This document shows positions 25,825 through 35,015 of a DNA stretch of 64,000 bases, in pieces. The notes below the pieces were generated by a model. It was not told the origin of the DNA, ran no database searches, and saw only the letters and a program-made list of their open reading frames with translations. The translations under genes and the position numbers were made by a program. Positions within the stretch are counted from its first letter, which is position 1, and each line of letters starts with the position of its first letter. This DNA is from Bradyrhizobium sp. BRP22 (GTDB lineage Bacteria; Pseudomonadota; Alphaproteobacteria; Rhizobiales; Xanthobacteraceae): positions 124,001 through 188,000 of the forward strand of contig NZ_JADYVX010000006.1 of NCBI RefSeq assembly GCF_020194175.1. Direction: 5' to 3'.

Positions 25825-28026
25825 TCAACGTCGTACGATTATCGAATGATTCGATCTGATGAGGGCACGGCTTCCTTCACCCACCTCAAGAACGGCGAGT
25901 TTGTACTCTCCGTCAGGCATATCGCGAACGAGAAAGGACAGTTGGAAGCCGAAATAGCACTCCTTGCTTTCCGCCTTCATATATTCCTTGACGTCAAAGC
26001 GCTCGTGCCAGTCCACAACCAAGCAGTACCCGTTCTGATCCTGCTTTTCCGGATTTGCGGAGAGGAGGATCAAGAAGCCTGTCCTGTGCTTGCTCGCTTC
26101 AAAGCTTCCGCCAGGACAGACCCATCCTCGCACGAGAATGCTCGCGCGCGGGTCGACTACCACCCGCTCGCCCGTTTGCGAGTTTATGTTCTCAATGACA
26201 AGCAATGATCCGGGCGGATTCTCAGATGCATCTTGCGCTTCGACAGGAACTCCGCTCCGCGTGTGCTGCAAGCCCGAATAGGCCATCTCCGATTTGTGAA
26301 GGGTAGCGAGCAGTTCAACGTGCGTGGCCGCTTCCTTCACCGCTTGCTCGAGCTCCTGCCGACTGAGGCAGTCCAATAGCTCCGGATTCGAACGAACTTG
26401 GATCGAGATCGGTTCGGATGACGCTACCCTTCTCACCACCTCAAGAAACGCTCGTCCGTAACGCGAGTCCGGTTCTAGATGGGCTCCCTCGGCCCACTCG
26501 TTCCAAGAGTTGATGAAAACGATAGGTTCGGAAAATGAGCTCTTCCTTGCTCGGCGGGTGGCATCTCGCAGCCAGACTTCAAATGCCTCCGGACTCGACC
26601 TGTTAAAGATGTGGCCCCGCGAACCCTTCCGGGGTGTGTTATCCCAACGCGGCATAACGGCCGGAAAATAAGGATAATCGTATGTCTTGCCCAGAGACGA
26701 GCGCATGGCGTCAACGTAGTCGTAGACCTTGCCCGTAAAGGTCGCTGGAGCTCCCAAGTCCGAGAGGGGCAACTCCGCCGTCGAGACGGTGTGCGGAGGA
26801 AATTCCACCGCCGCATCGCAGTTGACGTCCCGCGGATCAAATTCTCCGAACGTCATGGCGTTGCAGATCAGAATCTCGCCAATTCCCAGCTCCTTTGCTC
26901 TCGTGCGCCAAATCTTGAATAGACGCTGCTTGTCCGGCAATAGCGATGGCCGGTAGATAAGTATGACCTTGCGGCCGTCTACCGAGATGTAGCGCTCGTC
27001 GAGCAGAAGGTCCGCCATATCGTCAATAAAGCGAACATCTTCTTCCAGAGAATGATTTTGTCCGAGCAGGAGCTCCGCATCTGAACCGTCCCAGCGACGT
27101 GACCAATTCTCATTCGCCCAGCAGATGCAGAAGGGTAGATTCGGCTCTCCGTCCTCCAGAAGAAGTTCCAGCGGCCTTTCCAGAAGTCTACGCCCCTGGA
27201 ACCAGTAAGCGTAGTAGCAGAAACCGTAGACGCCGTAGCGGCGAGCCAAATCGGCCTGCTGTCGACGCGTGTCCGTCAATCTCACATCATAGAAGCCTAG
27301 GTCTGCGGGCAGCCAGGGAGATTGATGCGCTGGAAACTGAGGACGCATGCGCGAAACGTTGGTCCACTCAGTGAAACCAGGTCCCCACCACCTGTCATTC
27401 TCCGCGAACGAGTGAAACTGAGGCAGATAAAAGCAAACGTAGCGCACCTCCTTGCCTGTGGGGTCCGGAGCAGGCGTAACGATCCTGTTGTTGTTCGGAA
27501 TCAGGAGGTCGCTGTAATCGGCGCTCGAAAATCCCAGCGCGATGACGAGTTCGTCCGGCGCGAAGTTGTCAAAGAGCGGGATCTCAAAGTATTCCCCATC
27601 GTCCAAGCTGACGCGAAGATAAATCTGGGCCTGGCTCGGGTCCAATAGCGTGTTTCTGAGGGCCCGCGCCAAGCGCCGACGTGCGCCCGGGTTCGCCAGA
27701 TCGATACGGAATCCAGGACGACCAATTGCCTTCGAGCGAATTTCGGCGGGAGCCGCACGGTCTGTCCTCGTCTCTTCGATCGAGTGGGAGCCAACAAAGA
27801 GCGAAAGGGAAACAGAGGCCGCGGGCGACCTGGCATCGACGATCCAACCCGAGATTTCCCGGCCGGAATACTCAAGTATCGCGCCGCGCAGGCGGGCGCC
27901 CGACTCCAAATTGCTTAAATCGGAATCCAGGAACAAGCTTTGAAGATTTTCCTCTTGTGGAATAGGACTAGCAACAGGTTGCGTGTCCTTCGCATCTTTG
28001 ACACCGCGTTCCGCAATCTTATTCAT
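25825..28026 (-). CDS. WbsX-like protein (GH99-like catalytic domain) with flanking beta modules
   Basis: A 733-residue cytoplasmic-type protein. Start at 28026 (MNKIAERG), preceded by AGGAG; an open ATG at 28086 has no site. Residues about 65-130 form a beta module with REISGWIVDARSPAASVSLSLFVG, similar to those in the giant GT at 13997. The central region, from VCFYLPQFHSFAENDRWWG with FTEWTNVSRMRPQFPAHQ, FCICWANENWSRRWDG and FINSWNEWAEGAHLEPDSRYG, is the WbsX/GH99-like domain common in O-antigen and rhamnan clusters. A second beta domain closes the protein. WbsX proteins may act as glycosyltransferases or endo-mannanase-like hydrolases; which applies here is unknown. Confidence 0.85.
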   Translation of the reverse strand: MNKIAERGVKDAKDTQPVASPIPQEENLQSLFLDSDLSNLESGARLRGAILEYSGREISGWIVDARSPAASVSLSLFVGSHSIEETRTDRAAPAEIRSKAIGRPGFRIDLANPGARRRLARALRNTLLDPSQAQIYLRVSLDDGEYFEIPLFDNFAPDELVIALGFSSADYSDLLIPNNNRIVTPAPDPTGKEVRYVCFYLPQFHSFAENDRWWGPGFTEWTNVSRMRPQFPAHQSPWLPADLGFYDVRLTDTRRQQADLARRYGVYGFCYYAYWFQGRRLLERPLELLLEDGEPNLPFCICWANENWSRRWDGSDAELLLGQNHSLEEDVRFIDDMADLLLDERYISVDGRKVILIYRPSLLPDKQRLFKIWRTRAKELGIGEILICNAMTFGEFDPRDVNCDAAVEFPPHTVSTAELPLSDLGAPATFTGKVYDYVDAMRSSLGKTYDYPYFPAVMPRWDNTPRKGSRGHIFNRSSPEAFEVWLRDATRRARKSSFSEPIVFINSWNEWAEGAHLEPDSRYGRAFLEVVRRVASSEPISIQVRSNPELLDCLSRQELEQAVKEAATHVELLATLHKSEMAYSGLQHTRSGVPVEAQDASENPPGSLLVIENINSQTGERVVVDPRASILVRGWVCPGGSFEASKHRTGFLILLSANPEKQDQNGYCLVVDWHERFDVKEYMKAESKECYFGFQLSFLVRDMPDGEYKLAVLEVGEGSRALIRSNHSIIVRR

Positions 28027-28394
28027 CGCACCCCGATCTCCTGCCAACCCCTCGGGACGGGCTGGCCTATGTTCTTCTCGCATCACAGCATGCGCTGGCT
28101 TGACGGCGATTCACTCGCAACTTGCAGGCGAGAAGTCTTGTCCCAAGAGTAAGCACGGTTCCGTACCGCATCCTCAACGATTGAGCCGCTTGCGAGCCCG
28201 GACATCGCGCGAGCTTCGAAAGAAGATCAGCCATCATCACACATTCAGTTGTGCATTAAGCGCCTTACTTCGCAAGCGCGAGATTAGCGCAATCTTTCTG
28301 TCTTCGATATGAAGGCACGCTTCAGTTGTGTCCGAATTGTCGCAGTTGCTTGCCTCCTTTTGCATCTTTCCGCTCCCGAACGAATAAACAACGC

Positions 28395-30437
28395 TCAGTT
28401 GTCGGCGAGCGCGACGCCGATCGAGCTCAAGCGCCGCACTGCGCCTTCATTGCGTTGTCGCGCGGCGTGTTGATACCAATACACCGCCATGTCCCTATCT
28501 TGAGCCACGCCGGTGCCCGACATCAGTGCGTCTCCCAGCGCTAGCTGCGCTTCCGCCATGCCTTGTTCAGCCGCCTTCTGAAACCATTCGACGGCCTTCT
28601 TCGGATCCGCTTCGCGGCCCTGCCCTCTCCCGAGCATCACAGCAAGGTTGTACTGCGCCACCATATGTCCCTGCTGTGCGGCCGCCTCGTACCAGCTCAC
28701 ACCCTGAGCGACGTCCTGGGCGACGCCATTGCCGGTGCAATATATGACGGCGAGCTGAAACTGCGCGGCCGCATTGCCTGCGCGCGCAGCCGTGGCCATC
28801 CACGACGCTGCGGCCCGCGCATCGCTCACGCCGCTCTTCGGATCGGCATACAGAAGCGCAAGAGTGTATTGGGCTTCGACATGGCCAGCCTCGGCCGCGC
28901 GCGTGAACCACGGGATCGCGCCTTGAACATCCGCAGTCCCGCCGAACTTGCCCATTCGCAGCGCCCCGAGTTGGAATGCCGCCGGTGCGTAGCCGGCTTC
29001 CGCGGCTTCGCTCAAGAGCGCCTGCACCTGTACGAGGCGTTCGGAGGAGCCATCCTGGTGAAGCAAGAACAGGGCATAGGCGGTCTTGGCGTCGGGATCC
29101 CCGCCAACAGCGGCCTTGCTCAGCCATTCTCCTGCGAGTTTTTGATCGCGTGGAACGCCGTTGCCTATCGAATAGAGCCTGCCGAGTTGTACTTGCGCGG
29201 CACTAATGCCGCCCTCCGAAGCGCGTTCAAACCATTTGATCGCGGCTTCCACATTGCGTTCGACGCCAGAGCCGTTGAGATAAAAGATCGCGACGTTGAA
29301 CGCGGCGGTCGCGTGGCCGTTCTCCGCCGCACGCTCGAACCATTTTGCGGCGCGACGAATGTTCGGGGCGACACCCGTTCCGGTCGCATAGAAGCGACCG
29401 ACGAAAAACTGCGCCTGTACATCGCCTCGCTCGGCGGCCTTCTCGTACCAAGTCGCCGCTTCCCGCAGGTCCGGCTCGGCACCTGCTCCGTGTGAATAGA
29501 ACTCCGCCAGCGCCTGGATCGCCGGAAGGTAATCCTTGCGCGCCGCCTTGCGCAACGCGGTTTCGGCCAGGTCGAGATCCCTGGCGACACCCTTTCCGTT
29601 CAAGCGCAACAAGCCGATGTTGTAGAGCGCTATCGCATCGTCATGCCTTGCCGCACTCTGGAACAGGCGCGCCGCTTCGGCGGGGGCCTCTGGCATCCCT
29701 GCTCCCTTCAAATTCATGAAGGCGAGCGCAACCTGCGCCCTCACATGGTCCTGATCGGCGGCTTTGCGATACCAGATCGCGGCCTGCTCGAAATCGACGG
29801 GGACCCCTCGGCCCTGATAGTGGACATCGCCAAGCGCAAATTCGGCTGGCGCACACTTCTGCTCAGCCGCGGCCCGATACCATCCGAGCGCCGCCTGAAA
29901 ATCTTTCGTACAGCCCAACCCTTCGCTGTACATGTTGCCAAGGACCGTCTGCGCCTCTGCTTTGCCGGCCTCCGCTGCAGCAGAGATCCAGCGAAAAGCG
30001 ACCTTGACGTCCCGCTCAACACTTGTTCCGTGCGGGAATACGAGGCCATGAACATTCGATGCCTTGTCACCGAGCCGAACGGCGGATGACTGGCGCCAGG
30101 TTTCATGTCGATAAGGACCGAGTGGGGCCTTGTCCCCATGGAGAAAGATCAAGCCGAGCTGAAATTGCGCTTCGATGCTGCCGAGCTCGGCCGCCCGCTC
30201 GTACCAGACAGCGGCGTCAGGGATGCTTCTCACAACCCCCTCGCCCTTCACATAGAGCATTCCGATCCGATAGCTCGCCTCGGCCTCGCCGGCCTCTGCG
30301 GCTAACTTCCAGAGCTTGAGCGCCTCCAGATACTGGCCGCGCTCGTATGCAGCCACGCCTCGCCCAAATGGCCCAGCGTGGGAGAACTGGGTAGCCGGCC
30401 GAATCCACTGGAACAGCGATCGCGCCGAAGGTGTCAT
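28395..30437 (-). CDS. SEL1-repeat (TPR-like) protein of the type I secretion operon
   Basis: A 680-residue protein made almost entirely of SEL1 repeats of about 36 residues (units such as AASWYEKAAERGDVQAQFFVGRFYATGTG), roughly 17 in number, forming an alpha-solenoid for protein-protein contact. No signal peptide or membrane span is evident. The ATG at 30437 overlaps the stop of the HlyD gene (ATGA), so it is translated with the exporter genes. Known SEL1 proteins act as scaffolds, regulators or adaptors. Its place in the operon points to substrate handling, assembly or regulation of secretion. The extreme C-terminus lacks any obvious catalytic domain. Confidence 0.85.
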   Translation of the reverse strand: MTPSARSLFQWIRPATQFSHAGPFGRGVAAYERGQYLEALKLWKLAAEAGEAEASYRIGMLYVKGEGVVRSIPDAAVWYERAAELGSIEAQFQLGLIFLHGDKAPLGPYRHETWRQSSAVRLGDKASNVHGLVFPHGTSVERDVKVAFRWISAAAEAGKAEAQTVLGNMYSEGLGCTKDFQAALGWYRAAAEQKCAPAEFALGDVHYQGRGVPVDFEQAAIWYRKAADQDHVRAQVALAFMNLKGAGMPEAPAEAARLFQSAARHDDAIALYNIGLLRLNGKGVARDLDLAETALRKAARKDYLPAIQALAEFYSHGAGAEPDLREAATWYEKAAERGDVQAQFFVGRFYATGTGVAPNIRRAAKWFERAAENGHATAAFNVAIFYLNGSGVERNVEAAIKWFERASEGGISAAQVQLGRLYSIGNGVPRDQKLAGEWLSKAAVGGDPDAKTAYALFLLHQDGSSERLVQVQALLSEAAEAGYAPAAFQLGALRMGKFGGTADVQGAIPWFTRAAEAGHVEAQYTLALLYADPKSGVSDARAAASWMATAARAGNAAAQFQLAVIYCTGNGVAQDVAQGVSWYEAAAQQGHMVAQYNLAVMLGRGQGREADPKKAVEWFQKAAEQGMAEAQLALGDALMSGTGVAQDRDMAVYWYQHAARQRNEGAVRRLSSIGVALADN

Positions 30438-31783
30438 GGCTCACGCATAGCTTCTCGGATACCCTTCATCATCCCGCCGAGCAGATACATTGCGACGGAC
30501 CGGGTTCCGACGTTGATATCCCCCTGAAGGGTCATTCCAGGGATCAGCCGAAAATTGCTTGGCACGTCCTTGAACTTGGAAGAGTCGACCGAGCATCGCG
30601 CTTTATAGTAGGTGTAGTCGAGCGGCTTGCCATCCTCATCCGTTGTAAACGCACCCTCGCTGATCCAGCGCACCTTGCCTTCGGCGGTGCCGTGCTCCGC
30701 CGCATTGAACGCCTCTATCTTTATGGTGCAGGGATCGCCAGCCCGGATGAACCCGATGTCCCTTGAGGAGATCCTGATCTCCGCCTCGAGCTTGGTGTCG
30801 ACCGGCATGAGCGTGATGAAGGGATCGCCCGGCTTGAGGACCGAGCCGACCGAAAGCCTCGCCATGGTCAGTACCACCGAGGGCTCCGCGGCCGTCCAGC
30901 GGACGAGATCCTGATGCTTCAGCGCCTTCTCATAGGCCGCTCGCGCATCATCGAGTTTGTTGCGCGTCGTCACCAGATCCTGGCTCAGTTGTGCAAACCA
31001 CTGCTGCTTGAAGGCGTCCCGATCGGCGACCAGCGATCCCAGCGTATTCTGCGCTTCGATCAGGCTGCTGTGCGTGTTCTCCAATGTCCGCAGCAGTTCC
31101 AGCCGGGTATCCTGCGAGATGTACATGTTGAGCTGCGAGCCGGTGCCATGCTCGGCAAGCGTCGTGCGCATTGTCTCGATCTTCTGCAAGACCTCGTCGC
31201 GCTGCCGATACCTCGCATCGTCGCCGCGAAGCTTCTCGATCGTCGCCTGGGTCTGCTTGATCTTCGATTCGAAACTGTTGAGCTGGGCGGTATATTGCGC
31301 CATCCGCTGGTCGTAGAGCGCTTTCTGCAGCGCCGCGTACTTCTGGAAGTCCGGGTCCGACTTGCTGGCAAAGACGAGCGGCTGCTGCTTCAGTTCAGCC
31401 TCATCTCGCGCCACTTGCGTCTCGAGACTCGCGATCTGCAATTGCGCCTGCGTCAGATCGGCCGAGGTAAAGGTTGCGTCGAGAGTGGCAAGCAGCTGTC
31501 CGGGTTGCACCTGCTCGCCCTCGCGCACATCGATTGTCTTGATGATCGATGGATCCAGCGCCTGCAGAACGCTGATCTGACCGGCTGGCACGATCTTTCC
31601 GGAAAGGCTGGTAATAACGCGGTCGAGCCGCGTCAGGCACAGGATCGCCACGATCGCAACCAGGAATGCAGAAAGGACGAACAGGGTCGCCCTCGCAACC
31701 ATAGGCTCTGCCTCCTCCCGGATCGCATCGGTTTCCGACTGGAATTGGCGAACGGTCGCAAGCGACGCTTGATTACGAGACAA
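30434..31783 (-). CDS. HlyD-family type I secretion periplasmic adaptor
   Basis: A 449-residue membrane-fusion protein that bridges the inner-membrane ABC exporter and an outer-membrane channel. One N-terminal membrane helix (ATLFVLSAFLVAIVAILCL, about 30-50), a lipoyl half (GQISVLQALDPSIIKTIDVREGEQVQPGQLLATLDA), a long coiled coil rich in Gln/Glu/Lys (about 110-290), the second lipoyl half (VGSVLKPGDPFITLMPVD) and the family end motif LIPGMTLQGDINVGTRSVAMYLL. The TTG start follows GGAG. It overlaps the ABC gene by 11 bases and the SEL1 gene by 4. Confidence 0.9.
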   Translation of the reverse strand: MSRNQASLATVRQFQSETDAIREEAEPMVARATLFVLSAFLVAIVAILCLTRLDRVITSLSGKIVPAGQISVLQALDPSIIKTIDVREGEQVQPGQLLATLDATFTSADLTQAQLQIASLETQVARDEAELKQQPLVFASKSDPDFQKYAALQKALYDQRMAQYTAQLNSFESKIKQTQATIEKLRGDDARYRQRDEVLQKIETMRTTLAEHGTGSQLNMYISQDTRLELLRTLENTHSSLIEAQNTLGSLVADRDAFKQQWFAQLSQDLVTTRNKLDDARAAYEKALKHQDLVRWTAAEPSVVLTMARLSVGSVLKPGDPFITLMPVDTKLEAEIRISSRDIGFIRAGDPCTIKIEAFNAAEHGTAEGKVRWISEGAFTTDEDGKPLDYTYYKARCSVDSSKFKDVPSNFRLIPGMTLQGDINVGTRSVAMYLLGGMMKGIREAMREP

Positions 31784-34007
31784 GGGTCGGGCTCCGGAAG
31801 TTCGGTCTGTCGTTGCGATTCGCCGGCGCCAAGTGCGTGTTCTGCTGGTACCAAAGCGAGCTGTAGATATCGTTACGTTCCAACAGCTCCTCGTGCCGCC
31901 CGATGTCGTCGACCACGCCGCGATTGAGCACGAGAATCGCGTCCGCGGTTGTCAGCGACGACAGTCGATGCGAGATGATGATCAGCGTCCGGCCATTCGC
32001 AATTCGCGAGATATTGGCGTTTACAATCGCCTCGCTGTCGGCATCGAGCGCGCTGGTCGCTTCGTCGAGAATAAGGATCGGCGGATTGACGATCAGCGCA
32101 CGCGCAATGGCAAGCCGCTGCCGCTGCCCTCCCGAGAGGTTGGGCGAACCTTCATAGACGTGGGTCTCGTAGCCGCGGGGCAGCTTGTCGATGAACTCCT
32201 CTGCGCCCGCGAGCCTGGCCGCCTTGACGATGTCGTCGAATGTCGCATCCGGCTTGGCCGCGGAGATATTCTCTCGGATCGTGCCACTGAACAGGAAGTT
32301 TTCCTGCAGCACGACGCCAACGTTGCGGCGCAGATGATCAACGTCGTACTCGCGAACGTCGATCCCATCGATCTTGATCAACCCTTCATAGTCCGAATGC
32401 AGCCGCTGCAGCAATCGGGTGATCGTCGTCTTGCCCGAGCCGCTCTTGCCCATCACGCCGAGTGTAGTTCCCTTGGGAACCTCGAACGAAATGCGGTTCA
32501 GCGCCGGCGAGACTGCGCCCTTGTATCTGAACGTGACGCCGGAAAACTCCACGTTGCCTTCGAGCGGCGACCGGACGCCATGCCCGGAGCGTCCTTCCTC
32601 GGCTGGCTGGTTGACGAGATTGCCGACGGTGATAACCGCGCTTCGCGCTTCGTCATATTGGTTGATAAGTTGCGCCATCTGCATCAACGGACCCGAGACC
32701 CGCTGCGATAACAAGAGAAAGGCGAACAGCGATCCGATCACGACGGGATCATTGCTTATAAGCGCGAGATAGACGCCCAGCGCGAATGAACCACTTACTG
32801 CCAGGCGCTCCAACGGGCGCACGACTACCTGAATCGCGTTTCCGGTCATCCCTTCCGTAAGCCGGGCCTTGGCGACGCGTGCGACCAGCACGTCCCACAG
32901 ATGACGCTGCCGCGCATCGAGCGCGAGCGATTTCACCGTCCGGATGCCGTTGAGCGTTTGAACCAGAAATGCGCCCTGCGCGCCTTCCGCGACAAGGACG
33001 GCATGCGACGCCTTGCGGTAGGTCGGCAGCATCACGATAAGCCACGTTACGATCAATCCCGAGAGCGCCAAAACCACCAACGTCATGATCGGGCTGAAGA
33101 AGAACATAACGGGCAGGAAGAAGATCAGCGTCGTCGAATCCAGAATCGTGCCGAACATCTGGCCCATCAGGAAGGAACGGATGCGAAACACCTCACGGAC
33201 GTCGCGCGCGACAAGGCCGACAGCGGTCTGCTCGAAATAGTCAATGGGGAGATTGAGAAGCTTTTCGAAAACGTAAGTGGACAGCTTGACGTCAAGCCGC
33301 GTCGTCATGCGATGAACGAGGTATTGCCTCAAGAACAGGAATGCCGTCTCGAAGGCGACGATCACCACCATCCCGAGACAGAGCACATAAAAGGTGTTGT
33401 ATGCCTGGTAGAGGATCACCTTGTCCGACAGGAGGCGCCAGAACATGATCGGCGCCAAGGCAAGAAATCCGAGGATCAACGCGGAGATCACGACGTCCCG
33501 AACCATACGGCGTTCACGGAACAGCAGCCCGGCGACGAGGCCGAGACTGAACGGCTGCGATTCGTCGGAGATATCATAGTTGCGCTTGGCCAGAACGACA
33601 TCTCCGGACCAGATGTCTTCGAAGCGCGGTCGATCGATCACAAGCAGCGCATCTTCCGCTGCATTCGGATCCCTCAATACAACGCGCGTATTGTTGGCGC
33701 CTCCTTCGACGCGCAACAGCACCATGTGACTTCCGTTGCGTAGACGAACGATGGCCGGGAGCGCCTTCTTCAGATGAGCAAGCCCGTCCCAGTCAAGTTT
33801 GACGATCTTCGATCGCATGCCGGCCTTCTCGGCGCAGCGGACGAGTTGACCGAGCTCCACCTCCTGGTCGGTCAGCAGGTTGTCTTTGATAAGCTGCGTT
33901 TGGGTGAGATGCAGCCCGTGCTGTCGTGCAACGATGATCAGACATCCGAGCGCGGACGGAGGCACCGGATCCGCATGGGTCTTCTCGGCGGCAGCTTGGA
34001 TGATCAT
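31773..34007 (-). CDS. Type I secretion ABC exporter with C39-like domain (HlyB type)
   Basis: A 744-residue inner-membrane exporter. Residues 1-130 form a C39 peptidase-like domain (SALGCLIIVARQHGLHL, SHMVLLRVEGGANNTRVVLRDPN). The position expected for the catalytic cysteine is Ser or Ala, so it is probably a non-cleaving C39-like domain as in HlyB, which binds RTX substrates. A six-helix membrane domain follows (about 160-440). The ATPase carries Walker A GKSGSGKTT, signature LSGGQRQRLAIARAL and Walker B ILILDEATSALD. It is the first gene of the ABC-HlyD-SEL1 operon. The 318-residue RTX protein upstream at 35016 is the likeliest cargo. No TolC gene is nearby. Confidence 0.92.
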   Translation of the reverse strand: MIIQAAAEKTHADPVPPSALGCLIIVARQHGLHLTQTQLIKDNLLTDQEVELGQLVRCAEKAGMRSKIVKLDWDGLAHLKKALPAIVRLRNGSHMVLLRVEGGANNTRVVLRDPNAAEDALLVIDRPRFEDIWSGDVVLAKRNYDISDESQPFSLGLVAGLLFRERRMVRDVVISALILGFLALAPIMFWRLLSDKVILYQAYNTFYVLCLGMVVIVAFETAFLFLRQYLVHRMTTRLDVKLSTYVFEKLLNLPIDYFEQTAVGLVARDVREVFRIRSFLMGQMFGTILDSTTLIFFLPVMFFFSPIMTLVVLALSGLIVTWLIVMLPTYRKASHAVLVAEGAQGAFLVQTLNGIRTVKSLALDARQRHLWDVLVARVAKARLTEGMTGNAIQVVVRPLERLAVSGSFALGVYLALISNDPVVIGSLFAFLLLSQRVSGPLMQMAQLINQYDEARSAVITVGNLVNQPAEEGRSGHGVRSPLEGNVEFSGVTFRYKGAVSPALNRISFEVPKGTTLGVMGKSGSGKTTITRLLQRLHSDYEGLIKIDGIDVREYDVDHLRRNVGVVLQENFLFSGTIRENISAAKPDATFDDIVKAARLAGAEEFIDKLPRGYETHVYEGSPNLSGGQRQRLAIARALIVNPPILILDEATSALDADSEAIVNANISRIANGRTLIIISHRLSSLTTADAILVLNRGVVDDIGRHEELLERNDIYSSLWYQQNTHLAPANRNDRPNFRSPTLVS

Positions 34008-34208
34008 GAAGCTCAGCCCATGTGTCTGTTACGAGCGTTTGTTACGATCTTTCACGGACATACCGTTACACGACCGACGGCACGCTGCCTCTTAGATACT
34101 AACATACATACAACAAAAACGACAGGGACACTAACATTTAAAGCGATAAGGATCGCGCCGGTCATTGCAGGTTGCATCGACTGTTGGACCGGCACCGTCA
34201 TGAAATCT

Positions 34209-34823
34209 CTAGGCAGAGGCTTCCTGAAAGTTAAAGCCCGTTTCCAACAAAGTCCTCTGGATGCCTTCGTTGTCCGCCTCGGGCATCAGCGCGAGCGCAC
34301 GGACCTCGAAGTCCTCCGTCGCTATCGAAACGGTCGGAAAGCCCGCCATCAACAGCAGGTTGCCGAGGCGTTCGGCCGTAAATCCGGTGTGATGGGCCAT
34401 ATGGACGTGCCCCTCCTCGATCGCGCGCGAATGACCGTACAGCATGTCAAGCGGCCTGATCGGACCCGCCGGCGATTGGTAAGCGATGGCGGCAATCCCA
34501 TGCTCGACGATGAACTGGGCAACCGACTCGATATCCGGGCTCGTGATTAAGGCGAACCCGTCGGGTTTCAAGACCCCATGGAACTGACGCAGCGTCGGAA
34601 AAACTTCGTGTGCGTAGAGATGCTCAAGCACATGCGACGACCAGACAGCATCGAATGATTGCGGCTCAAAGGAACCACCGAGATCGAGGATTGACCCGAG
34701 GACGTCCGGCCTGACTTCCGGATCGATGTCGAAGCGCACTTCCTCCCAGCCTTGCTCGCCCACCATTCGAGCAATTCGGCGGGCAGGTCCAGGGCCGGAG
34801 CCCGCATTGAGCAAGCGCTTCAT
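34209..34823 (-). CDS. Class I SAM-dependent methyltransferase
   Basis: A 204-residue methyltransferase of the Methyltransf_11 type. MKRLLNAGSGPGPARRI opens with the glycine-rich SAM motif; VRFDIDPEVRPDVLGSILDLG is the acidic strand, FDAVWSSHVLEHLYAHEV the characteristic motif IV, and GFALITSPDIESVAQFI the last strand. The frame is open up to an ATG at 34940, but the extra 39 residues lack family features, so I start at 34823; this choice is uncertain. It lies between the RTX gene and the exporter operon, all on the minus strand. The target (sugar, lipid or protein) is unknown. Confidence 0.8.
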   Translation of the reverse strand: MKRLLNAGSGPGPARRIARMVGEQGWEEVRFDIDPEVRPDVLGSILDLGGSFEPQSFDAVWSSHVLEHLYAHEVFPTLRQFHGVLKPDGFALITSPDIESVAQFIVEHGIAAIAYQSPAGPIRPLDMLYGHSRAIEEGHVHMAHHTGFTAERLGNLLLMAGFPTVSIATEDFEVRALALMPEADNEGIQRTLLETGFNFQEASA

Positions 34824-34966
34824 ACTGGCGGACAAGATCGGTTCCTGACGTCGCAATCGGGCGGGGTGAGAACGATACGAATTCCAATCGCCGACTACCA
34901 TCACCTGATTGATGTGGCCTGACAAAGGCGTAAAGCGCATATGAAGTCACTTCAGACACAAAAGCA

Positions 34967-34989
34967 AAAGCCCCGCGAAGCGGGGCTTT
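34967..34989 (-). terminator. Intrinsic terminator downstream of the small RTX gene
   Basis: AAAGCCCCGC-TTC-GCGGGGCTTT on the minus strand: a 10-pair stem, three-base loop and a following T-rich run (TTTTGCTTTTG). It starts 27 bases past the stop codon at 35016 and should isolate the RTX gene from the methyltransferase and exporter genes. Confidence 0.85.
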
Positions 34990-35015
34990 CACTAACGTGA
35001 CTCTCAGCAGCCGAG

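Noticed and set aside
31833..32711. Plus-strand frame opposite the ABC exporter
   Set aside because: Antisense to the ATPase domain with intact Walker motifs; no independent evidence.
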